From Cerrena zonata (lineage: Eukaryota; Basidiomycota; Agaricomycetes; Polyporales; Cerrenaceae), in NCBI GenBank assembly GCA_038087015.1, contig JASBNA010000005.1, positions 1,488,001-1,552,000 of the forward strand: a stretch of 64,000 nt of DNA, in the 5' to 3' direction. Position numbers and translations under genes: made by a program. Within the stretch, counting starts at the first letter, position 1. Every line of letters starts with the position of its first letter. Below, one piece after another: positions 1 to 12,978 of this stretch. The notes beneath the pieces are model-generated. The model made no database searches. It had not been told where the DNA came from and worked only from the letters and a program-made list of their open reading frames with translations.

Positions 1-199
1 TCCAAAAACAACCCCCAAATCCAAAACTCCATTCCCAACTTCCAAAAAGAAAAACTCACCCAAGAAGACCGATCAAATAGTCTTGTTTCCATCACGATAG
101 GATGAGGAAAGCGAACGTCCTGGAATAGGTTCGTAGGGTTCGTGAGCTTGGGGGCCGAGGACGCCGGATGTTTGGATGTCACGTTGGACAGGACAGGGA

Positions 200-2600
200 C
201 AGGAAGACAGGGAGGATATGAGCGTGGGTATGCACGGAGGTGGAGGTTTTCTGTAGAGGTTCAATACCAGGGAAGTCGTTGTCATGTTTTCCCTGTATGC
301 CAATGAAAGGTGTCGAGATCAAACAAGATTAGATATCACCAATGTTGACTTGACATAGCGTATGTTGTTCTTCGGCAAACTCCCCACAGTGTGCCTGGTG
401 GGACATGATACGAGTGTAGCTGGATCGACTTGGCAAACAGGAGTGGAGTGAGAGTGTAGTCGTATTCGCATTCATATTCGTCATAGGTACGAAGGGCTGT
501 GCGTGTATTAGACAGAGTCAGGACGTAGTGATTTTTGGAAGGAGGTAGGAAATAACATTTGGGTTACGACCAGAATTAGAACACGGACATAACTGCGTTC
601 ATGAATTGCAGCGTAATTTCATATATTCATATCTCTGTACAAACGGTGATACGTGAGATCCCAATATGCCAATCTGAGAGAGCATGTATGACAGAGAGAC
701 TATTCCTTAAGAGATGTATTGTTGGGAAGAACGCAGGTGATCGCCAACCACTTGTTGAATCGAAAGTATGGACGACATCCAATTAGTTCAGAAACTTCCT
801 GACAACCGTCCCTAACGTGAGATGAAGCCTTTCTACAACAGAGTGATAAGATTCACCTTTAACTAGTACGTGGAATACAAACGGCGCAGGTATTCGTCAC
901 AGGCACGAGAGGCGGTGAACGTCGGGCATAGTCAATACCAAGGGCGACCGCGAGACGATAGGGAATAGAGAGGAGCGTCGAAATAGACCACGGATACGGT
1001 TGCCTTCATAAAGCAAGAAATGAATATTCGTAGGTCGGTCTATTGCAACGGTCGGCGGATGCATTCACCAATGGTAGCGGACGAGGGTTTGCCAGATCCC
1101 AAGACGCGATCCTTCGAGGATAGAAAGGATATGAGTGTGTGTATGCACGGAGGTGTTGATTTCTGTAGAGATCCAAAACCAGGGATGGACCTCATTATCA
1201 TGTTGTCCCTGTGTATCAATGGAAGATGTCGAGAGATTCGATAATGAACGTCGACTTTCGGCAAACTCGTGCCTGATACGAACGTAGTTGAGTCGACTTG
1301 GCAAATAGGAATTGTACGAGAGGCAGTGCAAGTAGAGCCTCGTCCTATCGCTTTGCAGGAGTAGAAGGGACCAAATTAGAACGCGGAGATAGCTGTAGGC
1401 ACTATTGAGTGGGAAGAGGAGGCCGCGGTTTTGAATGACATCCAATGTTTCGAAGACCAAGCTTAGTGTGAGATGATAAGAGAGTGAAATATATTTGAAC
1501 GATAAGACCCCACTTTGTAACTAGTGGATTAAGTCAATTGAATAAGAGGGATTCGTCACAGGCACGAGAGGCGGTGAATGTTAGGCATAGGCAAGACCAG
1601 GGGAAGCCGCGGGACGAGAGTAGCATGAAAATAGAGCTCGGATACGGTTGTCTTTCATAAAACGAGATATAAATATATGAATGTCGGTGGGTTAGTCTAT
1701 ATGCATGCGAGTTCCTAGTACGCGGTCCACCGAGGATAGGAGATACGAGCGTGTGTATGCACGGAGGTGTTGGTTTTTGTGGATCTTCGAAAGCAGGAAG
1801 GTCGTTAGCATGTTTTCCTGTGTGCTGCTGGAAGATGTCGAGAGATTCGAGGATGAATGTTGACTTGACATAAACGTCATGCGGTCTTTCGGGAAGTGTC
1901 CAACAGCGTATTCAGAACACGGACATAGCTGTACGAAGACAGAGAGACGAAGAGTGTTTTCTGGGAAGAACGCGGGTTTGAACGACGTCCAATGTGTTTG
2001 AAGGGTCCTAGCGACAGTTCATGGTGTGAGAGTGATTACATCAACTTGAAGGTATCTACAGAATAGAATAGCAATAATACCCACTTCGAGCTAGTACATG
2101 AAGTTGCTTAGGGGAAAGTATTCGTCATGAGAGGCGGTGAACGTCGGGCATAAGCAAGATCAAGGAAATAAGGAGTGGTGTTCGAATGGTACGACGAGCC
2201 AAACCAGAATAGAGGACGGATACGGTTGCCTTCATAAAGCAGGATATGAATGTCGGTGTATTGCAACGGCGAGCGGATGCATTCATTAATGGTGGCAGAC
2301 GAGGGTTTGCGAGATCTTGGTACGCGATCGTCCGAGAGTTTAAGTATCGGGCTGGGGATCAAGCTCCAAGCGTCAGTGAGTCGGTATAGGCTTTAACAGT
2401 AAAGTTTGAATAGTCAAGTGTGTCTTGAATGCTTGAATGTCTTGAGGACGTCAAGGATACGCTAGCTTGCAAGTGTGTACGAGATTCCGAGAGTGTGCCT
2501 GCAACGTGCCTTCAATAAAGAGGAGATGAAGATGTGAAAGAGTCGGCGGAGGGTAGACAGGGTTCGTCACAGGTACGAGCAGCGAGTGCCACAGGGGGAT
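200..2600. repeat. Diverged tandem repeat array, period about 450-900 bp
   Basis: At least four degenerate units lie head to tail. One marker (ATTCGTCACAGGCACGAGAG and variants) begins near 893, 1551, 2120 and 2565. A second (CGGTTGCCTTCATAAAGCA and variants) is near 998, 1646, 2222 and, weakly, 2508. A third (GTATGCACGGAGGTG) is near 228, 1142 and 1755. Marker order is the same in each unit, but spacing varies because of indels. Open reading frames here are short and not conserved between units, so I see no gene. The array ends just before the promoter of the peptide transporter. It could be a decayed satellite or a minisatellite-like expansion. Confidence 0.75.
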
Positions 2601-3068
2601 ACCGTAATGACGAGGGAGATGCTCATTCCGTACGGTGTCGGGGACCAAGGGAGTGCGAGTGGGAGTGTGGGACGGGCATGAATGACAGGGAACGAGGTTG
2701 AGAGGCCGGACGGTATGGCGACTCGAGAGAGAGAGGCGGAGGATACACAGGGATCTACAGCGGGTGATGAGCAGCAGAGGATTCTATCAGTGATAGCGAG
2801 AGAGAGAGCAAGCCAGCGGGCGTGCCTGGTGATGTGCCTGGGCAGGGAGAGAGACGCTGGGAGGGATGTGCCTGTGAGATTGTGTTTCTCAGCCTGCCTC
2901 TCCCGGTCTCTCTCCCTCCTCCCACCAGCCCATCCCTCCTCCTCGGTCTCTTTCCACCACTCCCTCCCTTCCACAGGCTGCTGCGCACACTCAGGCTTTC
3001 CTTATTTCCAACTCCACCACCCTCTTGTGCCCCCGCCCTCTCTTCCTCCCGCGTTACATGCGACAGTC

Positions 3069-6000
3069 ATGACAAGACCTACCACTTCTGCAGGCGGCAG
3101 GCCTCAAACATCCTCAGGTCGACCCGGCACCTCTCGCCTCGACACTGCCGACTTTTTCGATCGCGATCCCCAGTACACCTACTCGATAGACGAAACAGAA
3201 GAGTACGAGGAAGAATCGGACGCAGAGGACGTCTTTGCCTTTGCCCGTCCCCAGACAGGCTCGACTTCACACCATCCATACTCGCCCTCCACTCAGCCCT
3301 CCTCTGTCATCTACCCTCCTCAAGCCTTCAATCCCCAGTCGCCTTCCTTCCACCAGTCTGTGCTCGACAACAACTCTGCAGCGGGGCCTTCGGGGCTGCA
3401 TGCTCGACATGGCTATCCATACCCCAATTCTCCCACAGTCGATACTCCTCCCTCGACCGATTCCCAGGCTGGCGACGACCCCTACCGTCTCAAACGCATC
3501 ACCTACACACCTACCATCAATACCGCCGATAGCCGCAAGTCTGGCATTAGCTCTGGACGAGAGGTCCATGTTTCTCTGCCTACGACTAGGGAAGAACCCC
3601 TCGACGAAGAAATCTCGGTCAAGCACAGACCACCTTCGTCTGCAACTAGCTATCCGAGTTTTGACAGTAGAGATGGGTCCATCAAGTACGTCGTTTTCCC
3701 TCTCTGAGTTGCCACTTTTCTCGCTCGTTTTGCTCCATTATTTGCCTTTTCCATTTTACCGCCTTTGCCTTTCTTCCCATCTCTTCTTCCAAGCAACTTT
3801 CAGATCTCGTCTACCATAAACTCTGCCTCTCGTCTCGATTTTCCAACGAATGCACTCGAACCGTCATCCCAATGCGCATCAGCATGGGATAAACCAAAAC
3901 CAATATCACTCTCCCCGGAATATCTCTCTTCCACTCTCCTCACCCTCCTCTCCTCCCTACCGCTCTCTTACGGTAACAATATCTGTCTTCTCGCTTCCGC
4001 ACACCCTTTCCATCCACATCTATCTACCGTTTCCATACATGCAAAGCACCAACCAAACTAAGTGATCGGAACGGCCGTCGATCACCGCTTCGCTTTGTTC
4101 ATCTTGACAGATGCTCTCCATCTCTACTCGAGATGTTCGATGGGGTCGAGCGGAGCACTGCTGCTTTGTTTTGTTGACTTTTATTTTTTTGACGAGGGGG
4201 GAGATCTGAATGTGTGCTGTCCATCGTCCCCCCCCCTTTCTCTCTGATCCTTCGAGTCTGCTTTCCATTTCGTTTTTTGGTTTTCTGTTTTCTACTTTCG
4301 TTTGGTTGCTCTCCCCGACAGCGAGACCTATCATCCAAGGATATCTGACAAACAGAGAGAGAGAGAGAGACCCTTGGGAAGGGAACTCGGTCTATATTTG
4401 GGTTGGGACAAACACCTGGCTCGTTTGAGGTTTAATGAGGTTTTTGGAATTACTCGTTTTGTCTCATCCTCCCTCCTCCTCCTCCTCCTCCGTCTTTTGC
4501 TTTTCGTCGACTTCGTCTCGTCATGGCGAGTTCATATGACGAGTGGTTTATTCGATATCGAGTTGGAGGAGGTTGGAGGGTGGTGTGCGTCCCGGGGAGA
4601 CCGAGGAGTGGGGGGCTTCTAGTGGCTTTCGTTGCTTTGTGGAGATGGCATCTGCAGGGGTCGAGAGTCGTTAGTTAAGCTTTTGAGACTAAGATGGCCT
4701 TCTTGGGATGCGATGACCCTGGTCGGCCATCCTTCCGTATGATTCTTTCTAGTTCGCTTTGTAAAAAAACTACCATTATCTTCATCTTCATTCCCTATTC
4801 TCTAACATCCCGTCATTCCAACTGCACGTCCGCTAACCAAACCCTCTCTAACAGAATGGGCTTCGACTTTGACGCACTAGACGAAATCGAAGAAGACTCA
4901 CCCTACCCCGAAGTCTGCGCAGCCGTCTCGTCAATCGATGACCCAGAAATGCCCGTCCTCACTTTCCGGATGTGGCTTATAGGACTTTTCCTCACCCTCA
5001 CTGCAGCTGCCGCCAACATATTCTTCACACTCCGTCAACCGGCACCGACGATTGTTGCATCCGTCTTGCTCATTGTTGCGTACCCGCTTGGCAAGTTCCT
5101 CGCATTTTCATTACCTATTTCCAGCTATACGATCCCTCGGTGGATGACATTCGGGAACGGACCTGTTCGGTTCTCGTTGAACCCGGGGCCGTGGAATATA
5201 AAGGAACATGCGTTGGTGTTTATGATGATGAACGTTGGGACAACTTTCCCGTATGGGCTTTTGGCGATCAGTGTCGCGCAGACCAAGTACGGAGAAGAGG
5301 ACTTTAGGTTTTTCTTCAGTTTGGTTATGGTGCTTGGGACGCAATTGACGGGATTCGGATTGGCGGGGTTGTTGAGGAAGATATTGGTGTGGCCGGCGAG
5401 CATGCTTTGGCCTCAGAATTTGGTGCTTTGTACGGTGTTGAATACGTTCCATGCGGAGGAGGATGCGGATCGGGGTGGGTTGACGAGATACAAGTATTTC
5501 TTGTATGTGCTTTGTGGCGCGTTCTTCTGGTTCTTCATTCCAGGTAATTACACCCTTTCACTCGAATTTTGTGACGACATATCTAACGCGCATTACAGGA
5601 TACCTGTTCACCGCACTCTCGCTATTCAACTGGGTCTGCTGGATCGCCCCCACCAACAAAGTGGTGAACCAAGTGTTCGGCACCGTCAACGGCCTCGGCG
5701 TCAGCTTCCTCACCTTCGACTGGACCCAAATCACCTGGACGTCCAACCCGCTAGTCATGCCCTGGTGGGCCCAAGTGCACACCTTTGTCGGTTTCGTCAT
5801 GTTCTACTGGATCCTCGCTCCCGCGCTCTACTACACAAACGTCTGGAACCTCGGGTACTTCCCGATGTTAGCTAATAGTCCATACGACCGACATGGGAAA
5901 CCATACAACGTCACACGGGTGCTCAAGGACGATAGCACATTCGACTCAGAGGCGTTTGATAATTACTCGCCGCTCTATCTTCCAGCGAGTTATGCGATCA

Positions 6001-7790
6001 CCTATCTCGTGGCGTTCGCACTGAGTTCGTGTGTGATCGTACACACACTGTTGTACCACGGGAAAGCGGTGTGGAAGGGGACGGGTCTGAAGGGGATCAC
6101 GCAGAGGTGGATGAATAAGGTGTTGAAGAGGAAGAGTAGGCAGAATGAGAAGGAGGATGAGGAGGATCTTTGGGAGAAGGATGATATTCATGCAAAGTTG
6201 ATGAGGGCGTATCCGGAAGTGCCGAATTGGTGGTATGCGACGGTGTTCTTTGTGTTCCTTGCGCTTTGTGCGGTGGGCATTGAGGTGTGGCATACGGGGT
6301 TGCCGATTTGGGGGTTGCTTTTGGGGATGGGGATCGTTGGGTTGTATGTGATTCCGATGGGATTCATTTATGCGATGACGAATGAGATTGTGAGTCTCTT
6401 CTCTGTTTTTTTCCTTGGAGGCGAACGACGATGGCTGATTTTTGGGGGATTCTTCTTACAGCTCTCGGTGAACTTGTTGACGCAAATCATTCCTGGTGTT
6501 GCGTTGCCTGGCAAACCAGTTGCTAATATGATCTTCAAGGCGTTTGTGATTCAGACCCTTTCAGAGACGGTTTCGTTCACCCAGGATCTCAAGTTGGGAC
6601 ATTACATCAAGGTTCCACCAAGAGCTACGTTTATCGGTATGTCGCTCTCTTATTTTTTCATTTTCTGTTTTGGGTACTTATCGATTTGTGTATCTCAGTT
6701 CAAATCACAGCAACGTTGCTAGCAGGTTTCGTCCAAGTCGGTGTGAAAGAAGCTATGTTCAGATATATCCCTGACATTTGCACACCCCAACAACGGAGTT
6801 TCTTGACATGTCCTGTGAACCAAACGTTCTATACTGCCTCAGCTGTTTGGTGAGTGTCATTCTTCCATCGTTCCTCTCACTTTCCTACTATCCATCATTT
6901 TCCTTCATTGCATCTATCATTCCCCCTGTCCTCATAACCCCGCCCACACATCCTCATTGTCGTTCACATCATCCCTTCGCGATCGTCCCTTATTCTATTT
7001 ATTCCTCTTTTCGCCGTTCTCTATTCGCCAGCCTACCCTCCTTTCCCTTTCCTTACCCCTTCTTTATCCTCTACCCTCTGCCCTATTCCCATGCTTTCCA
7101 CATCCCGTGTCCCCATTCATCCTGCCACCCACCCCTCACGATCAGAAAGAACCACCAACTGACCCACTGTCCACATTCTTTCTTTTTCCAATAGGGGACT
7201 TATCGGACCCAGTCGGCAATTCGGCAAAGATTCCGTTTACCACAACCAGCTGTTTGCGTTGATTGTCGGTGCTCTGTTACCGATTCCGTTCTGGTATTGG
7301 CATCGCAAGTACCCGAATGGGTGGAACAAGTACATCAGCATGCCGGTGTTGCTCAACTCGGTTACGTTCATTCCGCCTGCGACGGGAATCAACTTTTCGT
7401 CGCCGTTCCTCGTCGGGTTTATCTTCCAGTATTTGATTAGGAGGAAGAACTTTGCGTGGTGGAGTAAGTTTAATTATGTGACGAGTGCGGCGGTGGATAC
7501 GGGCACGCTTATGTGCTTGTTGTTCATCTTCTTTGCTTTTGAGGTATGTCGGTTTACCGAAATGATGGAACGATTGAACGTGAGGGCTGACGGTTTTTCT
7601 GTTTGTAGATCCCGAAAGGCGGGTTGAGTGTGAATTGGTGGGGGAACAGAGTGTGGAGGCAGAGTACGTTGATTTTGTCGCTGTTTTCGCGCTTTCATTC
7701 GTACTAACGTGACGTTTGTCTTTAGCTGCTGACTTCATAAATGAGGGTCTCCTACCGATACCGACGGATGGCATTCCCGGCCTCCACTAA
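3069..7790 (+). CDS. OPT family oligopeptide transporter
   Basis: The protein imports small peptides across the plasma membrane with protons (known for the OPT family). Eight exons join in frame to about 963 aa: 3069-3685, 4855-5543, 5599-6389, 6462-6636, 6699-6849, 7195-7543, 7609-7663, 7726-7790. Exon 1 encodes about 205 residues rich in Ser, Pro and Thr with an acidic patch (EEYEEESDAEDVFAF), predicted disordered and cytosolic. The transporter core starts at SSIDDPEMPVLTFRMW and carries many hydrophobic segments. It includes the family signatures FSLNPGPWNIKEH and SPYDRHGKPYNVTRV, and ends IPTDGIPGLH. I chose ATG 3069 because upstream in-frame ATGs lie in repeat-like sequence. A four-codon upstream ORF (ATG 3058) precedes it. 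The first intron, 1169 bp, is very long for this gene set. Confidence 0.93.
3686..4854 (+). other. Unusually long first intron of the OPT gene
   Basis: The donor GTACGT at 3686 and acceptor ACAG ending at 4854 restore the frame (AA|A, Lys) and join the acidic N-terminal exon to the transporter core. The intron holds CT-rich tracts, a (GA)n run near 4351-4370 and a (CCT)n run near 4470-4490. No conserved coding segment was seen inside. An internal promoter for a shorter transporter starting at ATG 4856 is possible. Confidence 0.6.
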
Positions 7791-9309
7791 ATGATACCTC
7801 TCATATGCATCTCATACCCTCTGTTTTCATCTCTCTATCAGTCTCATTCCAATCTGTCTCCTCGCTGCAAAAGATATTGTTTTCTCTCTGTCAACTCGAA
7901 ACAACTGAAGCTTACAAGTGTCTTACTATTACTGGTTTCTCTCCCTTCTCTTCTTTGTGATGTTATAGAGTGCGGTTAATCTACTTAAAGCTAGCAACCA
8001 CAACCTTCCTCCTCTCCCCTCCCCCTCTCGCCTCTCATCCTACTTTTTTACCTTTCGATTTTCTGGGCACTACCTCTTCTTATCACCATATGCATCATAT
8101 ATTATTCTACCCTTTTTTGTGTTTCATTAAAACAATCATCTCTTTTTCTTTAAGCCCGAGCGTTCTACATTTATCTCGAACACTTTTTTTTAACCTTCTT
8201 CTCTGTTCGGTTCACAAGCAGGTCCTCACGTTTTTTCAACAACCTTCCCAACCCTCGGGCCCCTCTTTCCTTGCAATCCATCATCCAATCCACACATTCC
8301 CTTGGTTCTATATACACCTAACCCATCCCACCCATCTATCCCACTCATCCGTTTCAACTGACAACATATACGTCTCTTGTATCTCTGTTTGCTGTGGTAT
8401 ATTCCTCTCACTCTCATTCTCTCCGGCTACTTCTTCGTTCACATATCCTCTCATCCTCTCATCCCTCCCTGGTTCTTGGTAGCAAAGTAGGTGTAATACG
8501 CCTTATGGAGAGATTTTCTGGGATCATCAACCTCGGGAAGATTGATTGTTTTCTTCTTGACCGTTGTTGACTTTGTTTGTTCTCTCGCCCGGCGTTGGTA
8601 GAATGGTCAAAAAATGTCAATGTATTTTCTCTTTCTTCCTCTCTCACACAAATTATTTCTCGAGCACTCTTCTCACTCTTTCTCTCTCAATTCTCACATT
8701 TTATCAATGTCATCAATCAAATTGTCAATTGCGTCTGAAACTGTGTCAAGTTTGAATGTCAACGTGAGTTCGGGATCTTGAATTCGAATCTTTGAACGGT
8801 CGGATCGTGACGTGTCCACGTCAGTGGGCGTGCACGCTGATAGCGGGGCTCAGACCCTTGACTCGGTCAGACTCAAGAAACAAAGAAGCAGTATATTCTT
8901 GTACTATATGTATCACATCACTCTGCAAGAATAGCAAGTTGTGTATGCTCCAAGAACCCGCAGCAGTACGCGACGTTATTGTGTCTTCCCGATTCAATCG
9001 TTCAATCAGGATCTTCCCATTGCTGACGTTCTTGCCGCAGCACTCTGCACCCAGTCACCTTCTTGCAAATTAGAATGAATAGGGTTGTGCTTCTATTTCC
9101 TCGGTTGACTGATTAACTATCATGAATGCTGAATCTAACTTTGGCTACAACACCATGCTGGGTTCACGCGTCATGCCTCGTTTGTGCCGTTTTGAAATTG
9201 TTCACCATTGCGCAATTGCATTAGGCGTCCCGAGCACCTAAGGCTTTGAGTATCAGCGGTCTGGTCTTCGAGTCGACACAACAAAACGTTGCATTGCGAT
9301 GAAGAAATT
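7791..9309. other. Intergenic, nothing recognised
   Basis: This holds the 3' flank of the OPT gene, rich in CT tracts up to about 8700. The only open frames are short and of low complexity. I see no domain, repeat or RNA gene. Confidence 0.5.
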
Positions 9310-9640
9310 CGACCTCCTGAAGACACTCCGTGTGGGAGTGCTCGTACCTATTCGCTAGGGCTGACTGTTCCAGCAGCCGGCTCCGGCACAAACACAGTCT
9401 TCAACAGGGTAAATCCTCAAGACCTGAGACAGAAACCTCAAAATCTATGATATAGACTCTGGGTTGGGACGTGGTCACTGCCGTCATGGTATGCAACGAT
9501 TGGGGATGGTACTTTACCACAGAGTTAGATCTATAAAACGTCATCAGGATACATAAAGACTGTTTCCAGGAGTATAGAGTCCATCACCGCAGTTGACCCA
9601 TGTCTCAAGCCCATGTTGTCTGAAGGCTGATGTTTGTGTC
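9310..9640 (-). pseudogene. Relic of a subfamily 2 kinase-like gene (exon 2 and exon 5 pieces)
   Basis: On the minus strand, 9535-9310 matches exon 5 of the intact copies at 32.7-34.2 kb and 36.6-38.1 kb. It can still be read as SNSVVKYHPQSLHTMTAV and PRVYIIDFEVSV before a stop codon interrupts it. Bases of about 9570-9630 match the exon 2 stretch encoding RQHGLEQWIYG. Exons 3 and 4, with the HRD catalytic motif, are missing between them. There is no open frame across the whole. It is non-functional as a kinase. Confidence 0.75.
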
Positions 9641-9758
9641 CCGCAAACACGTTCAGTATAATTCATCTCGTTAATCACAAGATCACAATCATGTATACTA
9701 ATAGCCATATGTCGAGGTTACCAATAACCTGACGGTACCCAATCTTTCTTCTATAAGC

Positions 9759-11701
9759 CTATGATGGCATAAGCTGGCCTGCAAATGCTGCATAGCTCCA
9801 GATCCTTGAACAACCTCCCCTCGACACCGAGATACGTATCCTGATATCCCGGCCTGTAGACATTTTTATACTGAACTGGTACGGCACTTTCGTGAAGTCT
9901 AACTCCACGTCCAAAGCTGAAGATTGCAAGGATGCAAATTTATAGGAATGTTCTGGCATTTTAGCCAGTTCCGATATGTGGTACTGGGCGAGCCTCTTCA
10001 AATGTTTTATGTCTCGCGATGAGACATCCGACAAGCTATTCTCTAAGGTAATTTTACATCAAACTCAGCTCACGGGTCTTCAATTATAAATAAAGCTTAC
10101 CATGAAAGAGGGATTTTTCATAATTACATTCTTCACGGTGCGGGAACTTCGAGCATTTCCAATGGATCTTCTGGCATTCTGAGCTGCAATACCCGGGGAC
10201 TCGACACCCGCCACATCGTCTGAGCGTGAATTCTGCGGTTGTTAAATCCTTATTCCAGACGTAATAGCACTGATGAAAGAGGCGTAATGAATTAGTAGAC
10301 ATATCACAGTGGACTGCAATCTAACCGTAGGATTGGCACACTTCTCATAGAGATACACGGGCTCTTCGGAAACACGGTTAAGAATAGTGCATTGTTCCCC
10401 CACTGCGACCTTGAATTGCGTCCATGACCTTTTCAACCCCGGATTGTTGATATGCTCGTCTAACCCGGCCTGGGTTATTCTTAAGAGCTCTTTTTGAGTC
10501 GCTTCTAGGACCGATCGATAAGTGAGATACAACGGCAAGAGTTGAGTGAGGAATTTCGAAAGATATGGATGTTCGTCATTCTCCGCGTCGCATAACCAGG
10601 CATCACAACGGAGCAATGCCTGCAGTACACACTCCCGGATGAGCTGCAGCACCCATGTGACGCCGTCGAAATAGCATTCGACCATTTGGCAGCAACAGGT
10701 GATGCACATGCTGATTGCTGAAAAGTGTTTCCGTCGGATGTACTTGTCTGCGCTCGTACTGAAAGAGGATGGAGGACGTCCCACGATCTTCCAAAGAACC
10801 TCCAAAATCTTCCCAACAAGACGTTGGAATATCGGAGTATAACATCTATTGAGGTCCTTGCGGTTCAACAGATGGACTATGATCATTACACCGTGACAGA
10901 ACAGAATCCCATCTTTATCAAGACCGGATAGAGTTTCATCGAGAAATTCGATGGCGGTCAAGGCAACAGACTCTACTGGTTTCTGCGTGCATTCTTCCCA
11001 TACTTCTCGAGGTTTAGAAGCGAAGGCTTCAAGATATACGACAATCAGATCAGTGCAAGTTACGGTTATGAATTGATATCGATCCTGCGAAAACGACATC
11101 TTGTTTAGGGCAATATTCTTCCATATGCATAGAAGGGTATTGAGAAGGTGGGGGTTATCGATGAAGAGAGTTCGAAGTGGATTGTTTTTCCTTTTGATGA
11201 TGTGATGGAGAAACATGAGTGCAAGATCGGTATAATTGCGTCGGATGCCAGCGGGCACGTCCACTTCATGAATTGATCTCATAAGAGAGGTAACCATCGC
11301 TGTAGAATGTCGGAATGAACGAAGAGTACATCGCATACCTGCACATGACGTGTGTCCAGAGGAATCGTCGTGATTGTTGGATAATCCGATTCCGATACAG
11401 GTCCAACTCTCGATAAGTAAGAGTTGATCTAAGCCAACGCGCGCGGCGTTCTCTGCTTGTATTAACATTTGAGGACCCCATTGAAGGAGAAACAAATCGA
11501 CAATACGCTCGACTTTCGTCCGTTCACATGGCACTCCGAGTCCCATTATCATTTGGTTGATTACTACGAACGCCGAATCTGCATCTTTCGATGTAGGTGC
11601 TCTCTGTATGACGCGGGCAAACAACTATAGTATCCAGTGCGTCAACAAAATGTCGACTTCTTATGCGATAGATATGACTTAACCTCTAGTCTGTCTGTCA
11701 T
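9759..11701 (-). CDS. MYND-type zinc finger protein
   Basis: Four exons on the minus strand join in frame to about 589 aa: 11701-11684, 11624-10326, 10269-10101, 10042-9759. The first exon encodes only MTDRLE. The large second exon is helical and Cys-rich, without a domain I can name. The zinc finger spans the exon 2/3 junction: CANPTC, then CGGC, then GYCSSECQKIHWK, CSKFPHREEC. This is the Cys/His spacing of MYND fingers, which usually bind proline-rich partner peptides. A tail of about 95 residues follows. Mushrooms hold large families of single-MYND proteins of unknown role, and this is probably one. No partner is suggested by the neighbours. The exon 1 donor is GTTAAG, slightly off consensus, so the extreme N-terminus is less certain. 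Confidence 0.82.
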
Positions 11702-12299
11702 CTGGCAGATTCCCGAGTAAGCGAGAGTGAAGTTAAAGTCTTTCGGTAGCGCCAGGAGTCTTCACTCAGCTGAGTTGTGGAAGGCTATTGTGAGTCCCCC
11801 ACGACTAGGCTTAGAGGCTGATTTCTCTGAGTCTCTCAGGCTGACAGCGATGTCCAGCGGAGTCCGAAAATCTACGTAGATGGGAGTAACACGGTAAAAT
11901 GGAAATCAGCTATCACGAAAAGCTGGAAGAGACACTGGCGATGCGTTGATATTGGTCTACTCTAAAAGGGACGGAACGCACCGTAAATGGTCCTAGTTCA
12001 TGAGCTCATGAGTTTATGCACAAATGCTACGGATGAGAGCATCTATTTCAGGCCTCCTCTTTGTACCCAGACAGTTACCAGGTAAACCAAGGCCATTCCT
12101 GCGCGCTGATCATTCGTCTGTTTATAGTTCCGATGTACACTCCCTTTTAATACAGATCGTAGTCGAATTACAGAGCTCCAAGCTCAATAGCAGAGTACAA
12201 ATAAAACTGAACACATTAATTAACAGAGTAGAGGAACCAAATAGAAAGCCTGTTAACAAATTGACTGACCTTAGTAACGAATATTTGTTTCGAATGAAG

Positions 12300-12374
12300 G
12301 CTGTCCGACCCTAGAATCACGGCTGCGATAACAAGGCTATTCGGTTTAACAAAACCGCGAATGACAGGATGCAT
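12300..12374 (-). pseudogene. Exon 1 relic of a subfamily 2 kinase-like gene
   Basis: Minus-strand reading from ATG 12374 gives MHPVIRGFVKPNSLVIAAVI. It aligns with the membrane-anchor exon of the intact copies (MPALGSFPAQPKTLIIV and MPLLNSIPAQVKPLVIV). The subfamily upstream box (GTTGATGTGGCGT on the minus strand) is kept at 12428-12440, 54 bp before the ATG. No later exon can be recognised between 11702 and 12300. Confidence 0.55.
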
Positions 12375-12978
12375 AGGCTGAGTGGCAAGAGATGAAAATA
12401 GGCTAGGTGGTCGTCATACGTCGGGCTACGCCACATCAACAACGCAATTTATTTATTTAGTGTCGGATCTACTGTAATAAGGACAATCTGGCCACTGTCA
12501 TCATCCTTACGACTTAGTATCTGTACACTGCACTGACTTCGACGAGGAGAGATATCAAGCGTAATTCGCTTGCTACATACTACAATGACCTTCTAGATGA
12601 AAGTATATTGGAAGGACACTGAGTCATGTCGCCTTGTTTGACTAGCCACTGCCAGTCAGTAGTCAACACAGTTACTAGTGGGGTTATGGACGCAGGGATT
12701 TTCCTGGATCTAGCCGGGCCTGTTTCAATACACGCCGCACATCCCGGGAGGTCTGCTTGTAAAAGAGACGGAGGTTCCGTCGATTTGAAACACATGCGTA
12801 TTCTTTGCTGTCTCGATCGCTGAAATTTCATTTTGTAGTATCTAGGGTTTTTATGCGTCGCGGACAAGCTATATGACGGCGCCTTCTTCAACAACTTGAC
12901 TCTGTGTTTCGAAATATCTATTTTAGTTCGATCGGTGGCGTGTCTAGTGAGTGCCAAGGTCAAGGTACTACAGCATCG

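Noticed and set aside
2682..3068. Longer N-terminus for the OPT transporter from ATG 2682
   Set aside because: The upstream part is in repeat-like, GA- and CT-rich sequence that resembles a promoter, and a start at ATG 3069 gives the usual N-terminus.
9759..10034. Separate small gene starting at the TTG at 10034
   Set aside because: It is the last exon of the MYND-finger gene. The splice junction restores the frame.
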